Shown in pieces: positions 43,740-54,215 of a DNA stretch of 64,000 nucleotides. The position numbers were made by a program, and so were the translations under genes. The notes under the pieces are model-generated. The model did no database searches, had not been told where the DNA came from, and saw only the letters and a list, made by a program, of their open reading frames with translations. Location: contig CAJGZL010000001.1 in NCBI GenBank assembly GCA_904846145.1, positions 2,418,001 to 2,482,000 of the forward strand, given 5' to 3'. The stretch comes from Psychrobacter immobilis (GTDB lineage: Bacteria > Pseudomonadota > Gammaproteobacteria > Pseudomonadales > Moraxellaceae). The stretch's first letter is position 1. Each line of letters begins with the position of its first letter.

Positions 43740-45044
43740 ATGACTACCGAATCAGTTTACAACTTAGCCGACCAGCCAACTTCTAATAAGGACTTGGTTA
43801 AGGTGCGCCTTGATAGTAATGGGCAGCCGTTAGTAGCTGTGCAACAAATGCAACAGCTGCTAGTCTCTAAACCGCTCAATCACATCCGTGACGCTGCGGA
43901 GCACTATATTCCCAATAAACCTTATCTTGCTGTACAAGATTTAATCGTTGGTTATGATGATACGACGGTGGTCAATGGTTTATCGCTATACTTGCAACAA
44001 GGCGAAATCGGTTGCTTTTTGGGTTATAGCGGTTGTGGAAAGACCACAGCGCTGCGAGCGATAGCAGGCCTTGAGCAGTCGCGTCAGGGTATGATTAGTC
44101 TCAATGAGCAACGCTTAACGGAGCAAACCAAAAGCACCTCATTTACAGTAGCACCCGCTAATCGTGGTATGGGTATGGTGTTTCAGGACTATGCGCTATT
44201 CGGTCATTTAAGTGTCGCCAAAAACATCGGTTTTGGTCTGAGCAAATGGTCTGCCAGCGACAAAAAAGCGCGCGTGGCAGAAATGCTAGAATTAGTGGGC
44301 TTAGCTGAGCATGCCAGTAAGCGCCCAGCAGAATTATCTGGCGGTCAGCAGCAGCGGGTGGCGCTCGCACGGGCGCTTGCACCAAAGCCTAAACTGTTAT
44401 TATTGGATGAGCCATTCTCGAATCTTGATGTCGTGTTGCGCGAGTCACTGGCTATGAGTGTGCGCGATATTCTAAAGCGCACGAATACTACGGCAATTTT
44501 GGTCACCCATGATCAAAACGAAGCTTTTGCTTTAGCGGATAAAGTTGGGGTGATGCATAATGGCAAACTGGTACAGTGGGCCACCCCAAGCGAGCTTTAT
44601 CATGAGCCGATTAGTCCTTTCGTCGCTGAGTTCGTCGGTGAAGGGGCGATGATAGATGGCATCATCCAAGAAGGTCATGTCGAGACTATATTAGGTGATA
44701 TTTATCGACCAATGGAGGTGTACGACTCATCAGGGCAGCCGCAGTATTGTGAATATGACTATCCTAATGGTACGGCGATTAAAGTATTAGTCCGTCCTGA
44801 TGATATTATTCATGATGATGATAGCACTCAGACTGCGCTTGTGATCGGGCGCGTATTTCGCGGTGCAAACTATCTATACCGTTTGCAATTAGAGGATGGG
44901 CAGACCGTATTATCGCAAGTGCCCAGCCATCATAATCATGCGGTGGGCACGCATATCGGTATCTTGCCTATGCTTGAGCACGTTGTCGTCTTTGATGAGA
45001 AGAACATCAATGCTACGACTTGGTCAGATTATAATAAAGCTTAG
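43740..45044 (+). CDS. fbpC: Ferric iron ABC transporter, ATP-binding protein
   Basis: About 434 residues. The ATPase domain carries GYSGCGKTT (Walker A, about 95-103), LSGGQQQRVALARAL (signature), LLLLDEPFSNLD (Walker B) and a switch histidine in LVTHDQNEAF. A TOBE-like regulatory domain follows. The ABC domain proper begins only at about residue 64, so there is an N-terminal extension unusual for FbpC. ATG 43740 is used, and an ATG at 43692 would add 16 more residues. It powers Fe(III) import by FbpB. Confidence 0.92.
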   Translation: MTTESVYNLADQPTSNKDLVKVRLDSNGQPLVAVQQMQQLLVSKPLNHIRDAAEHYIPNKPYLAVQDLIVGYDDTTVVNGLSLYLQQGEIGCFLGYSGCGKTTALRAIAGLEQSRQGMISLNEQRLTEQTKSTSFTVAPANRGMGMVFQDYALFGHLSVAKNIGFGLSKWSASDKKARVAEMLELVGLAEHASKRPAELSGGQQQRVALARALAPKPKLLLLDEPFSNLDVVLRESLAMSVRDILKRTNTTAILVTHDQNEAFALADKVGVMHNGKLVQWATPSELYHEPISPFVAEFVGEGAMIDGIIQEGHVETILGDIYRPMEVYDSSGQPQYCEYDYPNGTAIKVLVRPDDIIHDDDSTQTALVIGRVFRGANYLYRLQLEDGQTVLSQVPSHHNHAVGTHIGILPMLEHVVVFDEKNINATTWSDYNKA

Positions 45045-45088
45045 CCTAAGCTTTAAGCTGCCTGATAAAAGCTATCTGATAAGAACCC

Positions 45089-45964
45089 TTAGCGAGTCGC
45101 CAAAATATGCAAATAGCGACCCAGTCGTTTAAAAGGCTCTTGACGCGAGTAGCGCAGCTCCATCCGAATCACTTCCTCGGGCACGTTGTGACCACCGCGT
45201 TTGAGTGGCGTGTAATCGTGAAATACTCGTAGACCACTCTCTGTTACTATCTTGTAGTGATGATCAGCAAGCCAATGCTCAACCTCAAGCTTAGCGACAG
45301 GATGGTTGGGCGTGAGGCTTATTTTATTATCCGCCTGATAGCCGTCCGCGCTAAGCAAGCTATCAAGCAGATTAAAATTACCCATAATCAAGTTACGATA
45401 CTCAAAACTCGCAGGATTATAAAAGCATAAAGATAATGCGCCAGTAGGCGTGAGCTGACTATCAAAAAAGTCCATAATCTCAGCGGGTTTCGCCAACCAC
45501 TCTAATAGCGCATGACAGAGTATCAAATCAAATTTTCCCAGCGGTTTATTATTTGGGTCAGCTGCTAATGTCTTTGCAAGTTCTTGATAAGGGCAGACAA
45601 TCCATTTTATTTCACCAAACGCATTCACCTCACAATCATTTGTATCTACTGCCAATTGCTCAAAGCTTGCTTGCGCTTTAGTTAGCATATTAGCTGAGAT
45701 ATCATTAACCACGACGTTATGACCTTGTGTTGCCAGCTCTATAGCAATCTGTGCTAGACCTGCACCGACATCTAAAATACGTAGGGGACGACCTAAAACC
45801 TTAGTCAACTCATCTACATACTCAAAAATATCACGACGCAATACCGCCAGTCGAATATCTCCTTTGAGACCACCATAGACCTTTTTTTCAAAATGATCCG
45901 CTACGTCATCAAAGCTACGATCGACCCGTGGCTCTTGCTCTGCCATCTGTGTGCTATCACTCAT
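45089..45964 (-). CDS. cmoM: tRNA 5-carboxymethoxyuridine methyltransferase
   Basis: A 291-residue class I SAM methyltransferase. FDDVADHFEKKVYGGLKGDI (about 18-37) at the N-terminus, ILDVGAGLAQIAIELA (motif I, about 63-78), HALLEWLAKP, and the C-terminal RVFHDYTPLKR and ELRYSRQEPFKRLGRYLH match E. coli CmoM (SmtA) throughout. It methylates cmo5U34 of tRNA to mcmo5U. It is convergent with fbpC, the two stops being about 45 bp apart. Confidence 0.93.
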   Translation of the reverse strand: MSDSTQMAEQEPRVDRSFDDVADHFEKKVYGGLKGDIRLAVLRRDIFEYVDELTKVLGRPLRILDVGAGLAQIAIELATQGHNVVVNDISANMLTKAQASFEQLAVDTNDCEVNAFGEIKWIVCPYQELAKTLAADPNNKPLGKFDLILCHALLEWLAKPAEIMDFFDSQLTPTGALSLCFYNPASFEYRNLIMGNFNLLDSLLSADGYQADNKISLTPNHPVAKLEVEHWLADHHYKIVTESGLRVFHDYTPLKRGGHNVPEEVIRMELRYSRQEPFKRLGRYLHILATR

Positions 45965-46019
45965 AGTTATTTCTTATTTTTACTTTTTTTAAAATATTTT
46001 TGACTCATGCTAAATTACT

Positions 46020-46298
46020 TCAGTTCCGTGGTCGTCTTAGCACCCATTTGAACACCAATTTTGAGAGTAGGATGACCACAAACACGACGATAAAGAACAC
46101 CCAAATACCTGTACCTACTAGGTTCTCTCGATAGGTCATAGCCAGATAAGTGGAGAGTACTATAGCGACTAACAGAGAACCCCAACGTATCAAGGGCAAA
46201 ACTTGAGATTTATAACTGGGGAAAGCGAGCGCATAGTCGCTTGAAAAGCTATACAACACCATAGCTAGCACCCAAACGATTGCAAGAATAATATCCAT
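46020..46298 (-). CDS. Small membrane protein, function unknown
   Basis: A 92-residue protein with three predicted membrane helices (about 2-20, 34-52 and 63-84) and a basic C-terminal tail, KWVLRRPRN. No family is recognised with certainty. It lies 55 bp upstream of cmoM on the same strand and may be co-transcribed with it. Confidence 0.65.
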   Translation of the reverse strand: MDIILAIVWVLAMVLYSFSSDYALAFPSYKSQVLPLIRWGSLLVAIVLSTYLAMTYRENLVGTGIWVFFIVVFVVILLSKLVFKWVLRRPRN

Positions 46299-46614
46299 GA
46301 TAAATGACAGCCTTTATAGGAGTAGCATCGCAAAGCTTTTGGATGCCAAAATTAATATTTATGAGTCAACAGTGTAACCAACAAAAATTATTTGTCTAGA
46401 TAAAGATGAACCACCATTTTATAAGTTCATCAAAATTAATTTGACTTCTACTGACAGATTTTAAAGTAGCTTTTTACAATCGTTTACGGTATAAACAGTA
46501 AGGTATGAGCAACAATGTCAGATAAATATCAACTGTTATATCAATTAGCTAGTATCTATTTTTTGACCGCCGATATGACCTACTTCTACTTATTGACTGC
46601 TAAGGATAGCACTA
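46299..46614. other. Intergenic region, no gene seen
   Basis: This 316-bp divergent region between the small membrane protein gene and the hydrolase gene is AT-rich. Promoters for both are expected here, but no clear consensus pair, repeat or RNA gene stands out. Confidence 0.4.
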
Positions 46615-48324
46615 ATGACCATATCTCAAGATAAAGCTCAGCCAACATTGAGCACTCCCTTGTCTGCCGCCATTCACTCAAAAAAGACGCCAACGATGAC
46701 TCGTGGTTTATTGTCCATAGCGGTGGTTAGTAGTTTATTGCTAGTCGGTTGTGGCGATGACGATGATAACACCACGATCAACTATCTTACTACGGTTCAG
46801 ACCGTCAGTGCTTTCAATCAAGCGCAGATAGATAGTGCAGGTTTTGGTTTGTCGGCTACTGCGACACCTAAAGCGAAATGCGATATTAAAATAGAAAAAG
46901 TTAGTTATCCAACGGTAGGGGCTGTAGGTGAGCGCACTAATGCGACAGCTGCTATTATGCTACCTAGTGGTAATAGCGCTGACTGTAAGGGTGATCGTCC
47001 TGTTCTACTCTATGCACATGGTACGACGACTGATAAAGGCTATGACTTTAGCCAAGTAGGTAATGCCAACAACTCAGCAGTCAGTGAGGCAAACTTAATA
47101 GCTGCAAACTTTGCTGCGCAAGGTTATATTGTCGTTGCGCCTAACTATGCAGGTTATGATAGCTCTGATTTAGGCTATCACCCTTATTTAGTCGCTGAAC
47201 AGCAATCAGCTGATATGGTCGACGCTCTTAATAGTGCTCGTACTATTATCTCTGAGCAGCAGCAAACCAATAACGTTAACTATACGGCTATTAATGATTC
47301 AGGTCAGTTATTTATTAGTGGCTATTCGCAAGGCGGTCACGTGGCTATGGCAACTGCTAGAGCGCTTGAAGCACAAGGAAAAACGGTAACTGCGATTGCC
47401 CCCTTATCAGGTCCTTATGCGTTATCAGCATTTGGTGATGCGATCTTCACAGGTAACGTCAATATCGGTGCGACACGTTTTGCGCCCCTACTAGCTACTG
47501 GTCTAAATAAAGCTTATGGCAATATTTATAACAGCACTACAGAGATATTTAGCCCTCAATATGCTAATACTCAATTGCCAAGCTCGTTAAGTTTTGCGCA
47601 GTTAGTGGCTGCAGGGCAATTGCCCGATAATGCGTTGTTTCAAGGAAAGCCTACTGGTAATGCTGTACTTGATCAATTACCTGCCAGTGAGCTACCTTTC
47701 GCGTTTTTAGGATTTGCAGCAGATAAATACTTAATCAAAACCGATTTTCGTGCCGCTTACGTGGCAGATGCCTTGCAAAATCCTGATAGTTTGATAGCCA
47801 AAACAGGCGTTCTTCCAGCCCAAAATCCACAAAATAACTTACGTAAAGCATTAAAAGCTAATGATTTACGTGGTTATGTACCTAAGATGCCAACGCTTAT
47901 ATGTGGTGGTAGCCAAGATCCAACCGTATTTTATGATCTAAATACAGGATCAATGTCAGCCATTATCAATGGGATCAGTCAACAGAATCCAGCTGCTAAT
48001 ATCAATGTTACAGTGTTAGATGTTGATACCAGAGACGAGCGAGGAGCTGTTAGCTCAACGGTTAGTGCTATGAGCAATCCATGGATGAGTACTGCCACAA
48101 CGGATACTATTCAAAAGCGTTTCGCTGCTACTTTGACAGCGGTACAAAGTAAAGCTATTGCAGATGCACAAGCTGCTGGGGTTACCAATCCAGCTCTATT
48201 GGAACAAGCTGCTGGCGCTGCAGTGTTAGGTAGCTATCATGGTGGCTTAGTAAGTGCGTCCTGTACTGAAGCTACTCGTCAGTTCTTCGATCAAAACTTT
48301 GTCAATGTGGTTAATCCAGTCTAA
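46615..48324 (+). CDS. Alpha/beta hydrolase lipoprotein (secreted lipase-like)
   Basis: A 569-residue exported protein. The ATG at 46615 has AAGGA about seven bases upstream. A hydrophobic stretch ends in a lipobox LLLVGC (Cys about 45), followed by a GDDDDN linker. ISGYSQGGHVAMATARAL (about 233-250) is the nucleophile elbow GxSxG with Ser about 237, and YAHGTTTDKGYDFS holds the oxyanion HG motif. AASGSYHGG-like wording near the C-terminus (LGSYHGGLV) supplies the catalytic His. It fits secreted alpha/beta hydrolases acting on lipids or esters at the cell surface. An in-frame ATG at 46696 would give a shorter signal peptide but lacks a ribosome site. Confidence 0.8.
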   Translation: MTISQDKAQPTLSTPLSAAIHSKKTPTMTRGLLSIAVVSSLLLVGCGDDDDNTTINYLTTVQTVSAFNQAQIDSAGFGLSATATPKAKCDIKIEKVSYPTVGAVGERTNATAAIMLPSGNSADCKGDRPVLLYAHGTTTDKGYDFSQVGNANNSAVSEANLIAANFAAQGYIVVAPNYAGYDSSDLGYHPYLVAEQQSADMVDALNSARTIISEQQQTNNVNYTAINDSGQLFISGYSQGGHVAMATARALEAQGKTVTAIAPLSGPYALSAFGDAIFTGNVNIGATRFAPLLATGLNKAYGNIYNSTTEIFSPQYANTQLPSSLSFAQLVAAGQLPDNALFQGKPTGNAVLDQLPASELPFAFLGFAADKYLIKTDFRAAYVADALQNPDSLIAKTGVLPAQNPQNNLRKALKANDLRGYVPKMPTLICGGSQDPTVFYDLNTGSMSAIINGISQQNPAANINVTVLDVDTRDERGAVSSTVSAMSNPWMSTATTDTIQKRFAATLTAVQSKAIADAQAAGVTNPALLEQAAGAAVLGSYHGGLVSASCTEATRQFFDQNFVNVVNPV

Positions 48325-48395
48325 GAAATTCGACATTCTATATTGATTTCTAAATAGTTAGCTATTGATGATTGATTAATAATTCAATAACGATC

Positions 48396-48427
48396 AAAAA
48401 ACTGCACTCATAAAAGTGCAGTTTTTT
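48396..48427 (+). terminator. Rho-independent terminator after the hydrolase gene
   Basis: AAAAAACTGCACT and AGTGCAGTTTTTT pair around CATAAA, ending in a T run about 75 bp past the stop. Confidence 0.9.
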
Positions 48428-48562
48428 AATGGATTATCCCTATAAAAAAACTATAACGCTAAGATAATCTACCTCGCCAATAAACACTTAAAATGACTTT
48501 TAACAATAGACTGATTTAGCTTAGTTTAATAGCATCTAAATGCCCCTAAATAGGCAACTTTG

Positions 48563-48571
48563 TGCTAAAAT
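48563..48571 (+). promoter_or_regulatory. Possible extended -10 promoter element for gyrA
   Basis: TGCTAAAAT is an extended -10 box about 215 bp upstream of the gyrA start, without a clear -35. The rest of the 362-bp region between the terminator and gyrA holds no other gene. Confidence 0.3.
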
Positions 48572-48789
48572 ACACTTTGTTTTTTAGTCCCTTTTCTATT
48601 AAAAATAGCATCTTTATATTTCTCTCGTTTTGCTTCTAAAGTAGTGCTTTTTATGATGTATATATCGATATGAACTGCGCGTTTTGCAGCGGTATTGATT
48701 GATGATCATAAGCGCTATAGCTGGCTATGAAAAGTTAGCTGCAATCTTGAAGGTAAACATTAGAGCTGAAGATGAATAACGGAGTGTAT

Positions 48790-51609
48790 ATGAGCGACTC
48801 GATCAGTCCTATTGCCATCGTAGATGAGTTAAAGCAGTCCTATCTAGATTATGCGATGAGCGTGATCGTCTCGCGCGCGCTGCCTGATGTGCGTGATGGC
48901 TTCAAGCCTGTGCATCGTCGAGTGATGTATGCGATGCATGTCTTATCAAACGACTATAATAAAGCCTACAAGAAGTCAGCGCGTGTGGTTGGCGATGTCA
49001 TTGGTAAATATCATCCGCATGGTGATAGTGCCGTCTATGATGCTATCGTGCGTATGGCGCAGGACTTCAGCCTCCGCTACCCAATGGTCGACGGTCAAGG
49101 TAACTTTGGCTCAATCGATGATGATCCACCAGCCGCGATGCGTTATACCGAAGTGCGCATGACCAAGCTGACCCACCAGATGCTCGCTGATTTGGATAAA
49201 GACACCGTCGACTGGGAAGACAACTACGATGGTTCTGAGCGCATGCCAAGCGTATTGCCAGCGCGAGTTCCTAATCTATTGGTCAACGGTGCAACAGGCA
49301 TCGCGGTCGGTATGGCGACCAATATGGCGCCGCATAACTTGACCGAAGTGGTTAATGCTTGCTTGGCCTATGCGCACAATCCGCAGATATCAAGCGATGA
49401 GCTGATGACGCATATTTCAGGCCCTGACTTTCCGACAGGCGGTATTATTTATGGCCGCGCGGGCATTCAAGACGCTTACCGTACGGGTAAAGGCCGTCTG
49501 CATATCCGTGGTCGCTATCATATCGAGCCGATGACGGACACGGGCGTCAACCGTGATCGTGAGCGTATTGTATTTACCGAAGTACCTTATCAGTCTAATA
49601 AAGCCAAGATGATTGAGCGTATTGCTGAGCTGGTACGCGACAAAAAAATCGAAGGTATCAGTGAAATACGCGATGAGTCTGATAAAGATGGTATGCGTAT
49701 CGCTATTGATCTTCGTCGCGGTGAGACTGCGGAAGTTATCGTTAATAACTTGTTTCTGCAAACGCCGCTTGAGTCCAGCTTTAGTATCAATATGGTGGCG
49801 CTCGATAATGGTCAGCCAAAGCTATTAACTTTGCGTCAGCTCATTGCCGCGTTTGTCCGCCATCGTCAAGAAGTCGTTACCCGCCGTACTATTTATGAGC
49901 TAAATAAAGCCCGTGTCCGTGGTCATTTGCTCGAAGGCTTAACTGTAGCATTAGCTAATATCGATGAAATAATTGCCGCTATTAAAGCCTCTGCTAGTCG
50001 CGGTGAAGCTCGTGAGAGCTTATTAAACAATACTTGGGGTTCAGGTAGCGTAGTTGCGATGCTAAAAGCGGCTGGTAGCCAGTCGGTGCGCCCTGATTAT
50101 ATTGAAGGCGAAGACCCAAAAGCACCGTTTGGTTTGATCGTGCATGAAGATGCATCCAAGCAAAGCTATCGTTTATCACTCGATCAGGTCAATGCCATCT
50201 TAGAGATGCAGTTGCATCGCTTGACGGGTCTTGAGCAAGACAAATTAACCGAAGAATATCAAGATCTACTGCGTGAAATCGCCAATCTTGAGTCTATCTT
50301 AGGCGACTTTGATAAGCTGATGACTATTATTTCCAATGAAATGATTGAGATTCGTGACAACTTTGGTGATGAGCGTCGTACTGATATTATCGATTCACGT
50401 ACTGACTTTAGCCGTGAAGATTTGATCCCTGAACAAACGGTAGTCATGACCGTATCGCGTACGGGTTATGCCAAAACTCAGCCAATCGATGATTATGTTG
50501 CACAAAAACGCGGCGGTAAAGGCAAGTCTGCGACCGCGATGAAAGAAGATGATGTTATTGATCATTTAGTCGTGACCTCAACGCATTCAACCGTGCTGTG
50601 TTTCACCGATACGGGTCGTGTGTTTAGTTTACGTGGTTTTGAAGTGCCGATTGCCAGTCGCGGTGCACGTGGTCGCCCCTTAGTCAATCTTATCGGTCTG
50701 ACGGGTGATGAAACAGTCACCACTATCTTACCTATTCCCAAAATGGTAGAAGAGTTATCGGTAAAAGATGCAGACTCGTTAATAGATAGCGATAATGACT
50801 CGCTAGAAGATGGTTTAGAAGATAACAATGCCGCTGAGCCACCCTTTGTCTTCTTTGCAACGGCAAACGGCACAGTTAAGCGAGTCGAGCTCAAGCAGTT
50901 TGCTAATATTCGTTCTAACGGCCTGATTGCCGTCGGACTTGAAGAAGGCGATAAGTTAGTCAGCGCCCGTATTACCGATGGTAGCCAAGAAGTTATGCTG
51001 TTCGCCTCAAGCGGTAAAGCTATTCGCTTTAATGAGACGGATGCTCGCGCTATGGGACGTACCGCCAAAGGGGTACGTGGTATGCGTCTTGCTAGTGATG
51101 AATTCATTAAATCATTAGTGGTTATCGAAGATGATGTCCATGAAATCCTAATCGCTTGTGAAAAAGGCTTTGGTAAGCGTACCTTTGTTGATGAGTTCAA
51201 TACTCAGCATCGCGGCGGCGGTGGGGTTATCGCTATCAAGACCAGCGAGCGTAATGGCGCACTCGTTCGTGCCACTAAGGTTGATCCTGAAGATGATATT
51301 ATCCTGATATCAGATAAAGGTACGCTAGTACGTACACCTGTTGAGCATGTGGCCAGCTCGGGTCGTAACACTCAAGGGGTGACCTTGATTCGTCTATCAA
51401 AAGATGAGAAGCTGGTCGCTATGGCGCGAGTTGAGCATGAAGAGGGCGATGATGACGCTTTGATTGATGCGATGAAAGAGGATGGTACATTTGCTGTTGA
51501 AGGTCAAGAGCAAGCAGAGATAGACGCTGCGGCTAATGCTGGCGATAACGCGGATATCAGTGAAACTATTGATATTGCTAATGGTTATAATCCACAAGAT
51601 GACTCTTGA
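48790..51609 (+). CDS. gyrA: DNA gyrase subunit A
   Basis: A 939-residue type II topoisomerase subunit. [20 protein letters not shown] is the N-terminus; GGAG seven bases before ATG 48790 selects this start over the ATG at 48772. The catalytic tyrosine is Tyr119 in [10 protein letters not shown]. The quinolone-resistance region reads [14 protein letters not shown] with Ser80 and Asp84, the susceptible residues (E. coli Ser83 and Asp87). The GyrA box is [10 protein letters not shown] (about 577-586). The C-terminal beta-pinwheel contains an acidic insert (about 665-690), and an acidic tail closes the protein; together they explain the length above the E. coli 875. Confidence 0.98.
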   Translation: MSDSISPIAIVDELKQSYLDYAMSVIVSRALPDVRDGFKPVHRRVMYAMHVLSNDYNKAYKKSARVVGDVIGKYHPHGDSAVYDAIVRMAQDFSLRYPMVDGQGNFGSIDDDPPAAMRYTEVRMTKLTHQMLADLDKDTVDWEDNYDGSERMPSVLPARVPNLLVNGATGIAVGMATNMAPHNLTEVVNACLAYAHNPQISSDELMTHISGPDFPTGGIIYGRAGIQDAYRTGKGRLHIRGRYHIEPMTDTGVNRDRERIVFTEVPYQSNKAKMIERIAELVRDKKIEGISEIRDESDKDGMRIAIDLRRGETAEVIVNNLFLQTPLESSFSINMVALDNGQPKLLTLRQLIAAFVRHRQEVVTRRTIYELNKARVRGHLLEGLTVALANIDEIIAAIKASASRGEARESLLNNTWGSGSVVAMLKAAGSQSVRPDYIEGEDPKAPFGLIVHEDASKQSYRLSLDQVNAILEMQLHRLTGLEQDKLTEEYQDLLREIANLESILGDFDKLMTIISNEMIEIRDNFGDERRTDIIDSRTDFSREDLIPEQTVVMTVSRTGYAKTQPIDDYVAQKRGGKGKSATAMKEDDVIDHLVVTSTHSTVLCFTDTGRVFSLRGFEVPIASRGARGRPLVNLIGLTGDETVTTILPIPKMVEELSVKDADSLIDSDNDSLEDGLEDNNAAEPPFVFFATANGTVKRVELKQFANIRSNGLIAVGLEEGDKLVSARITDGSQEVMLFASSGKAIRFNETDARAMGRTAKGVRGMRLASDEFIKSLVVIEDDVHEILIACEKGFGKRTFVDEFNTQHRGGGGVIAIKTSERNGALVRATKVDPEDDIILISDKGTLVRTPVEHVASSGRNTQGVTLIRLSKDEKLVAMARVEHEEGDDDALIDAMKEDGTFAVEGQEQAEIDAAANAGDNADISETIDIANGYNPQDDS

Positions 51610-51678
51610 TGTTAGATACTTGACTAGGCTTATAGAACCAGTTTGATCTTTAGCAAATGATCTAAAACCTCTCAGTAA

Positions 51679-51718
51679 AAACCTCTAACATCACTGTTGG
51701 AGGTTTTTATTTTTTTGC
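51679..51718 (+). terminator. Rho-independent terminator of gyrA
   Basis: AACCTCTAACA and TGTTGGAGGTT pair around a short loop, followed by a T-rich run about 100 bp past the stop. Confidence 0.88.
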
Positions 51719-51899
51719 TTGTGCGATTGTTAATGGCTCTGGCATTTGCTACCGCTTTTTACTAATATTCAAAATGAGAACATGTCTTAATATTATTTTT
51801 ATATGCGGTATTAATGGTGATAGTAATAAGCTACTATTGTTTATCTGCCTTTATACAATGATTATTTATTGTGATACCAACCTTGCAGCGATGCTGAGT

Positions 51900-51934
51900 T
51901 TTGCGGTAATTCTAAGCTTTGCGGTAATTTTAAG
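51900..51934. repeat. Tandem 18-bp direct duplication upstream of gst copy 1
   Basis: TTTGCGGTAATTCTAAG is followed, one base later, by TTTGCGGTAATTTTAAG, just before the GGATAA ribosome site of the glutathione transferase gene. It is a small local duplication. Confidence 0.8.
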
Positions 51935-51946
51935 TTAGGATAAATC

Positions 51947-52615
51947 ATGTTACATTTACATCATTTAGAAAACTCACGCTCATTTCGTATTTTATGGCTA
52001 TTAGAAGAGCTAAAAATAGATTATGAGCTGACTCGTTATAAACGCACTAAAGCCTATTTGGCACCTGATAGCCTAAAAAAGGTTCATCCGCTAGGGCATG
52101 CACCGATATTAGAGGTTGACGGTCGCTGTTTGGTTGAGTCTGGCTTTATTATTGAATACCTGCTCAAGCATTATGACGAACAGCAACGGTTCAAGCCTGC
52201 TGATAACGATGAGCTTGCTTGGGAGTATTATACTTTTTGGCTGCATTATTCAGAGGCTAAAGCAATGCCACCTTTGGTCATGCGCTTAGTCTTTAATAAG
52301 ATTGTAGACAGAACGCCTTTTCTTATTAAGCCTGCCGTCAAATTTATGCGCAGAAGAGTCGAAAAAAGTTATATTGCTGACAATATCTTAGCTATGTTGG
52401 CACTCATGGAGCAGCATCTAGCAGACAATCTATGGTTTGCAGGAGAGAGCTTTAGCGCTGCTGACATTCAGATGTATTTTGTGGCTGTTGCTGCCAAGTC
52501 TCGTACACCGCTAGGTAGTGGCGATTATATTAATGTCATGAATTGGCTCAAACGTTGTCAGCAGCGCACAGCCTTTAAGCGCGCTGAAAAAAAGGGTGGT
52601 CACATAACTCTTTAA
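51947..52615 (+). CDS. Glutathione S-transferase family protein (copy 1)
   Basis: A 222-residue two-domain GST. The N-terminal thioredoxin fold reads LHHLENSRSFRILWLLEEL (about 3-21), with Ser9/Arg10 in the catalytic region, and VESGFIIEYLL (about 65-75), the gamma-glutamyl contact. The C-terminal helical domain holds FSAADIQMYF, the family N-capping motif. It conjugates or reduces electrophiles with glutathione. The start has TTAGGATAA upstream. A closely similar copy lies at 54216-54884, with a transporter gene between them. Confidence 0.9.
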   Translation: MLHLHHLENSRSFRILWLLEELKIDYELTRYKRTKAYLAPDSLKKVHPLGHAPILEVDGRCLVESGFIIEYLLKHYDEQQRFKPADNDELAWEYYTFWLHYSEAKAMPPLVMRLVFNKIVDRTPFLIKPAVKFMRRRVEKSYIADNILAMLALMEQHLADNLWFAGESFSAADIQMYFVAVAAKSRTPLGSGDYINVMNWLKRCQQRTAFKRAEKKGGHITL

Positions 52616-52739
52616 TATATTACTCTCTAAAACTAAAAATTCTAGTTTATATAAAAGAGACGGGTTACTGCTGTTTTAATCGTTTCTCTTTTAATCATCT
52701 TATTGTAAATCTAGTTTATTAAGTCTTAAATCTCTAAAC

Positions 52740-52775
52740 AAAAGCCTTTGACATTATTGTTGGAGGCTTTTGTAA
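52740..52775 (+). terminator. Rho-independent terminator after gst copy 1
   Basis: AAAAGCCT and AGGCTTTT pair across an 18-base loop with internal pairing, followed by a T-rich stretch. Confidence 0.75.
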
Positions 52776-52857
52776 TTTTTGCTTTATTTATAAACCCAAA
52801 ATATTCTTATATCTGTTAGCGGTATTTTTTGTCAGCTCAATTTGTAAGGCCTTTGTT

Positions 52858-53913
52858 ATGCTCACTTCTAACCAAACTATGCAGGGCACTGTTGCATCAG
52901 TAGCATCGAGTTTTTTATTCGCGCTGATGTTTTTATTCGGCCTATTTATGCAGCCGTTATCTGGTACACAAGTTGCCTCGTGGCGCGTACTGATTATGCT
53001 GTTAGTCAGTGTCACTAAGCAGTGGCAACATGTTTTTAGTTATCTAAAGACCCTAAAAACACCAAAAGAATGGTTATGGTTTATTTTGCCAACGCCGATT
53101 TTAGGGGGACAGATTTGGTTGTTTATGTGGGGACCAGTCAATGATTTTGCTCTAGATGTGACTTTGGGCTATTTTTTATTGCCACTGGTGATGATTGTAG
53201 TGGGGCGATTTTTTTATAAAGAACCGATTAGCGTGTTGCAGTGGGTTGCTGTGTTTTTTGCTGCGCTAGGGATAGGCTATGATATCTTTCAATATGGACA
53301 TATTTCATGGGTGACGTTATTTGTCTGTTTGGGCTATCCGCCTTATTATTTGATGCGTCGAAAGCTTGCTGTGCCGCCTATCACAGGCTTGCTATCAGAT
53401 TTAATATTGCTAACACCGATAGTTATTATCGTGCTTTTTGTAAGCGGCGGTATCAGTTTGGCCGTGCAAAATGCCAAATTGTGGTATCTGCTGCCGCTGC
53501 TTGGTGCTTTTAGTGCCATTGCTATGTCGCTGACGATGGTTGCCAGTCGTAAGCTGCCCGTGTCTTTATTTGGCGCGCTAAGCTATGTCGAGCCTATGCT
53601 GCTATTTGTATTCTCGATCACTATTTTGAGTCAGAACCTCGATGAGGGTGGCTCTTTATTTATGTATGCCATGATTATGCTAGCGCTGTTTATTATGGTT
53701 GCTGATAGTGCATTAGGCTATGTTAATAACAAGCGTGAGAATCGTCTGCAAGGTTACCATGAGCCACAGATTAACAGCTTCCCGCTACATCGTCGTCTCA
53801 AAAATCACCGTATCGAGGGCATATTAGTTGCGCGACGCTTTCGTAAAATTAGACGCTATCAATCTAAGATTAATAAAATGAATCGCAAAATTGACCAGTT
53901 GCATTCCAAGTAA
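52858..53913 (+). CDS. DMT/EamA family transporter, RarD-like
   Basis: A 351-residue membrane protein with about ten transmembrane helices ending at about residue 285. SWRVLIMLLVSV, GYFLLPLVMIVVGRFFYKE and GALSYVEPMLLFVFSI are typical of the RarD branch of the drug/metabolite transporter superfamily. The last 60 residues are a strongly basic soluble tail (RRLKNHRIEGILVARRFRKI) not usual in RarD. The substrate is unknown. It lies between two glutathione transferase paralogues, which may hint at detoxification. Confidence 0.85.
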   Translation: MLTSNQTMQGTVASVASSFLFALMFLFGLFMQPLSGTQVASWRVLIMLLVSVTKQWQHVFSYLKTLKTPKEWLWFILPTPILGGQIWLFMWGPVNDFALDVTLGYFLLPLVMIVVGRFFYKEPISVLQWVAVFFAALGIGYDIFQYGHISWVTLFVCLGYPPYYLMRRKLAVPPITGLLSDLILLTPIVIIVLFVSGGISLAVQNAKLWYLLPLLGAFSAIAMSLTMVASRKLPVSLFGALSYVEPMLLFVFSITILSQNLDEGGSLFMYAMIMLALFIMVADSALGYVNNKRENRLQGYHEPQINSFPLHRRLKNHRIEGILVARRFRKIRRYQSKINKMNRKIDQLHSK

Positions 53914-54215
53914 CCTCTGTTCATTGCAATGTTAGAGCTAGCGTTAAAGTTAAAGATAGTGATGGCATAAACATTGCATACAGTTAAGGGTAAGTATAAG
54001 AAGAATGTTATATAAACCTTAGTTAGACTCTAGAATATTCAGAGTTGACCCTATGGATATTGTTTTTCGTAACAGACGCGCAACTAGGCAGTTTTAAAGC
54101 ACTAGCAGCTAGGTTATTATTAATAATATTTTTATCTATGGCATTTTTATACGGATAAGTTTTATCATATTCTTATATTATTACCATTAATTATGGCTTA
54201 ACAATAGGATAGTCT
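53914..54215. other. Intergenic region, no gene seen
   Basis: About 300 bp between the transporter gene and gst copy 2. It is AT-rich, with no terminator hairpin, tRNA or credible small ORF that I can support. Confidence 0.4.

Noticed and set aside
50562-51200. 212-codon ORF antisense to gyrA
   Set aside because: It is a shadow frame of the conserved gyrA coding sequence, serine-rich low-complexity, with no ribosome site.
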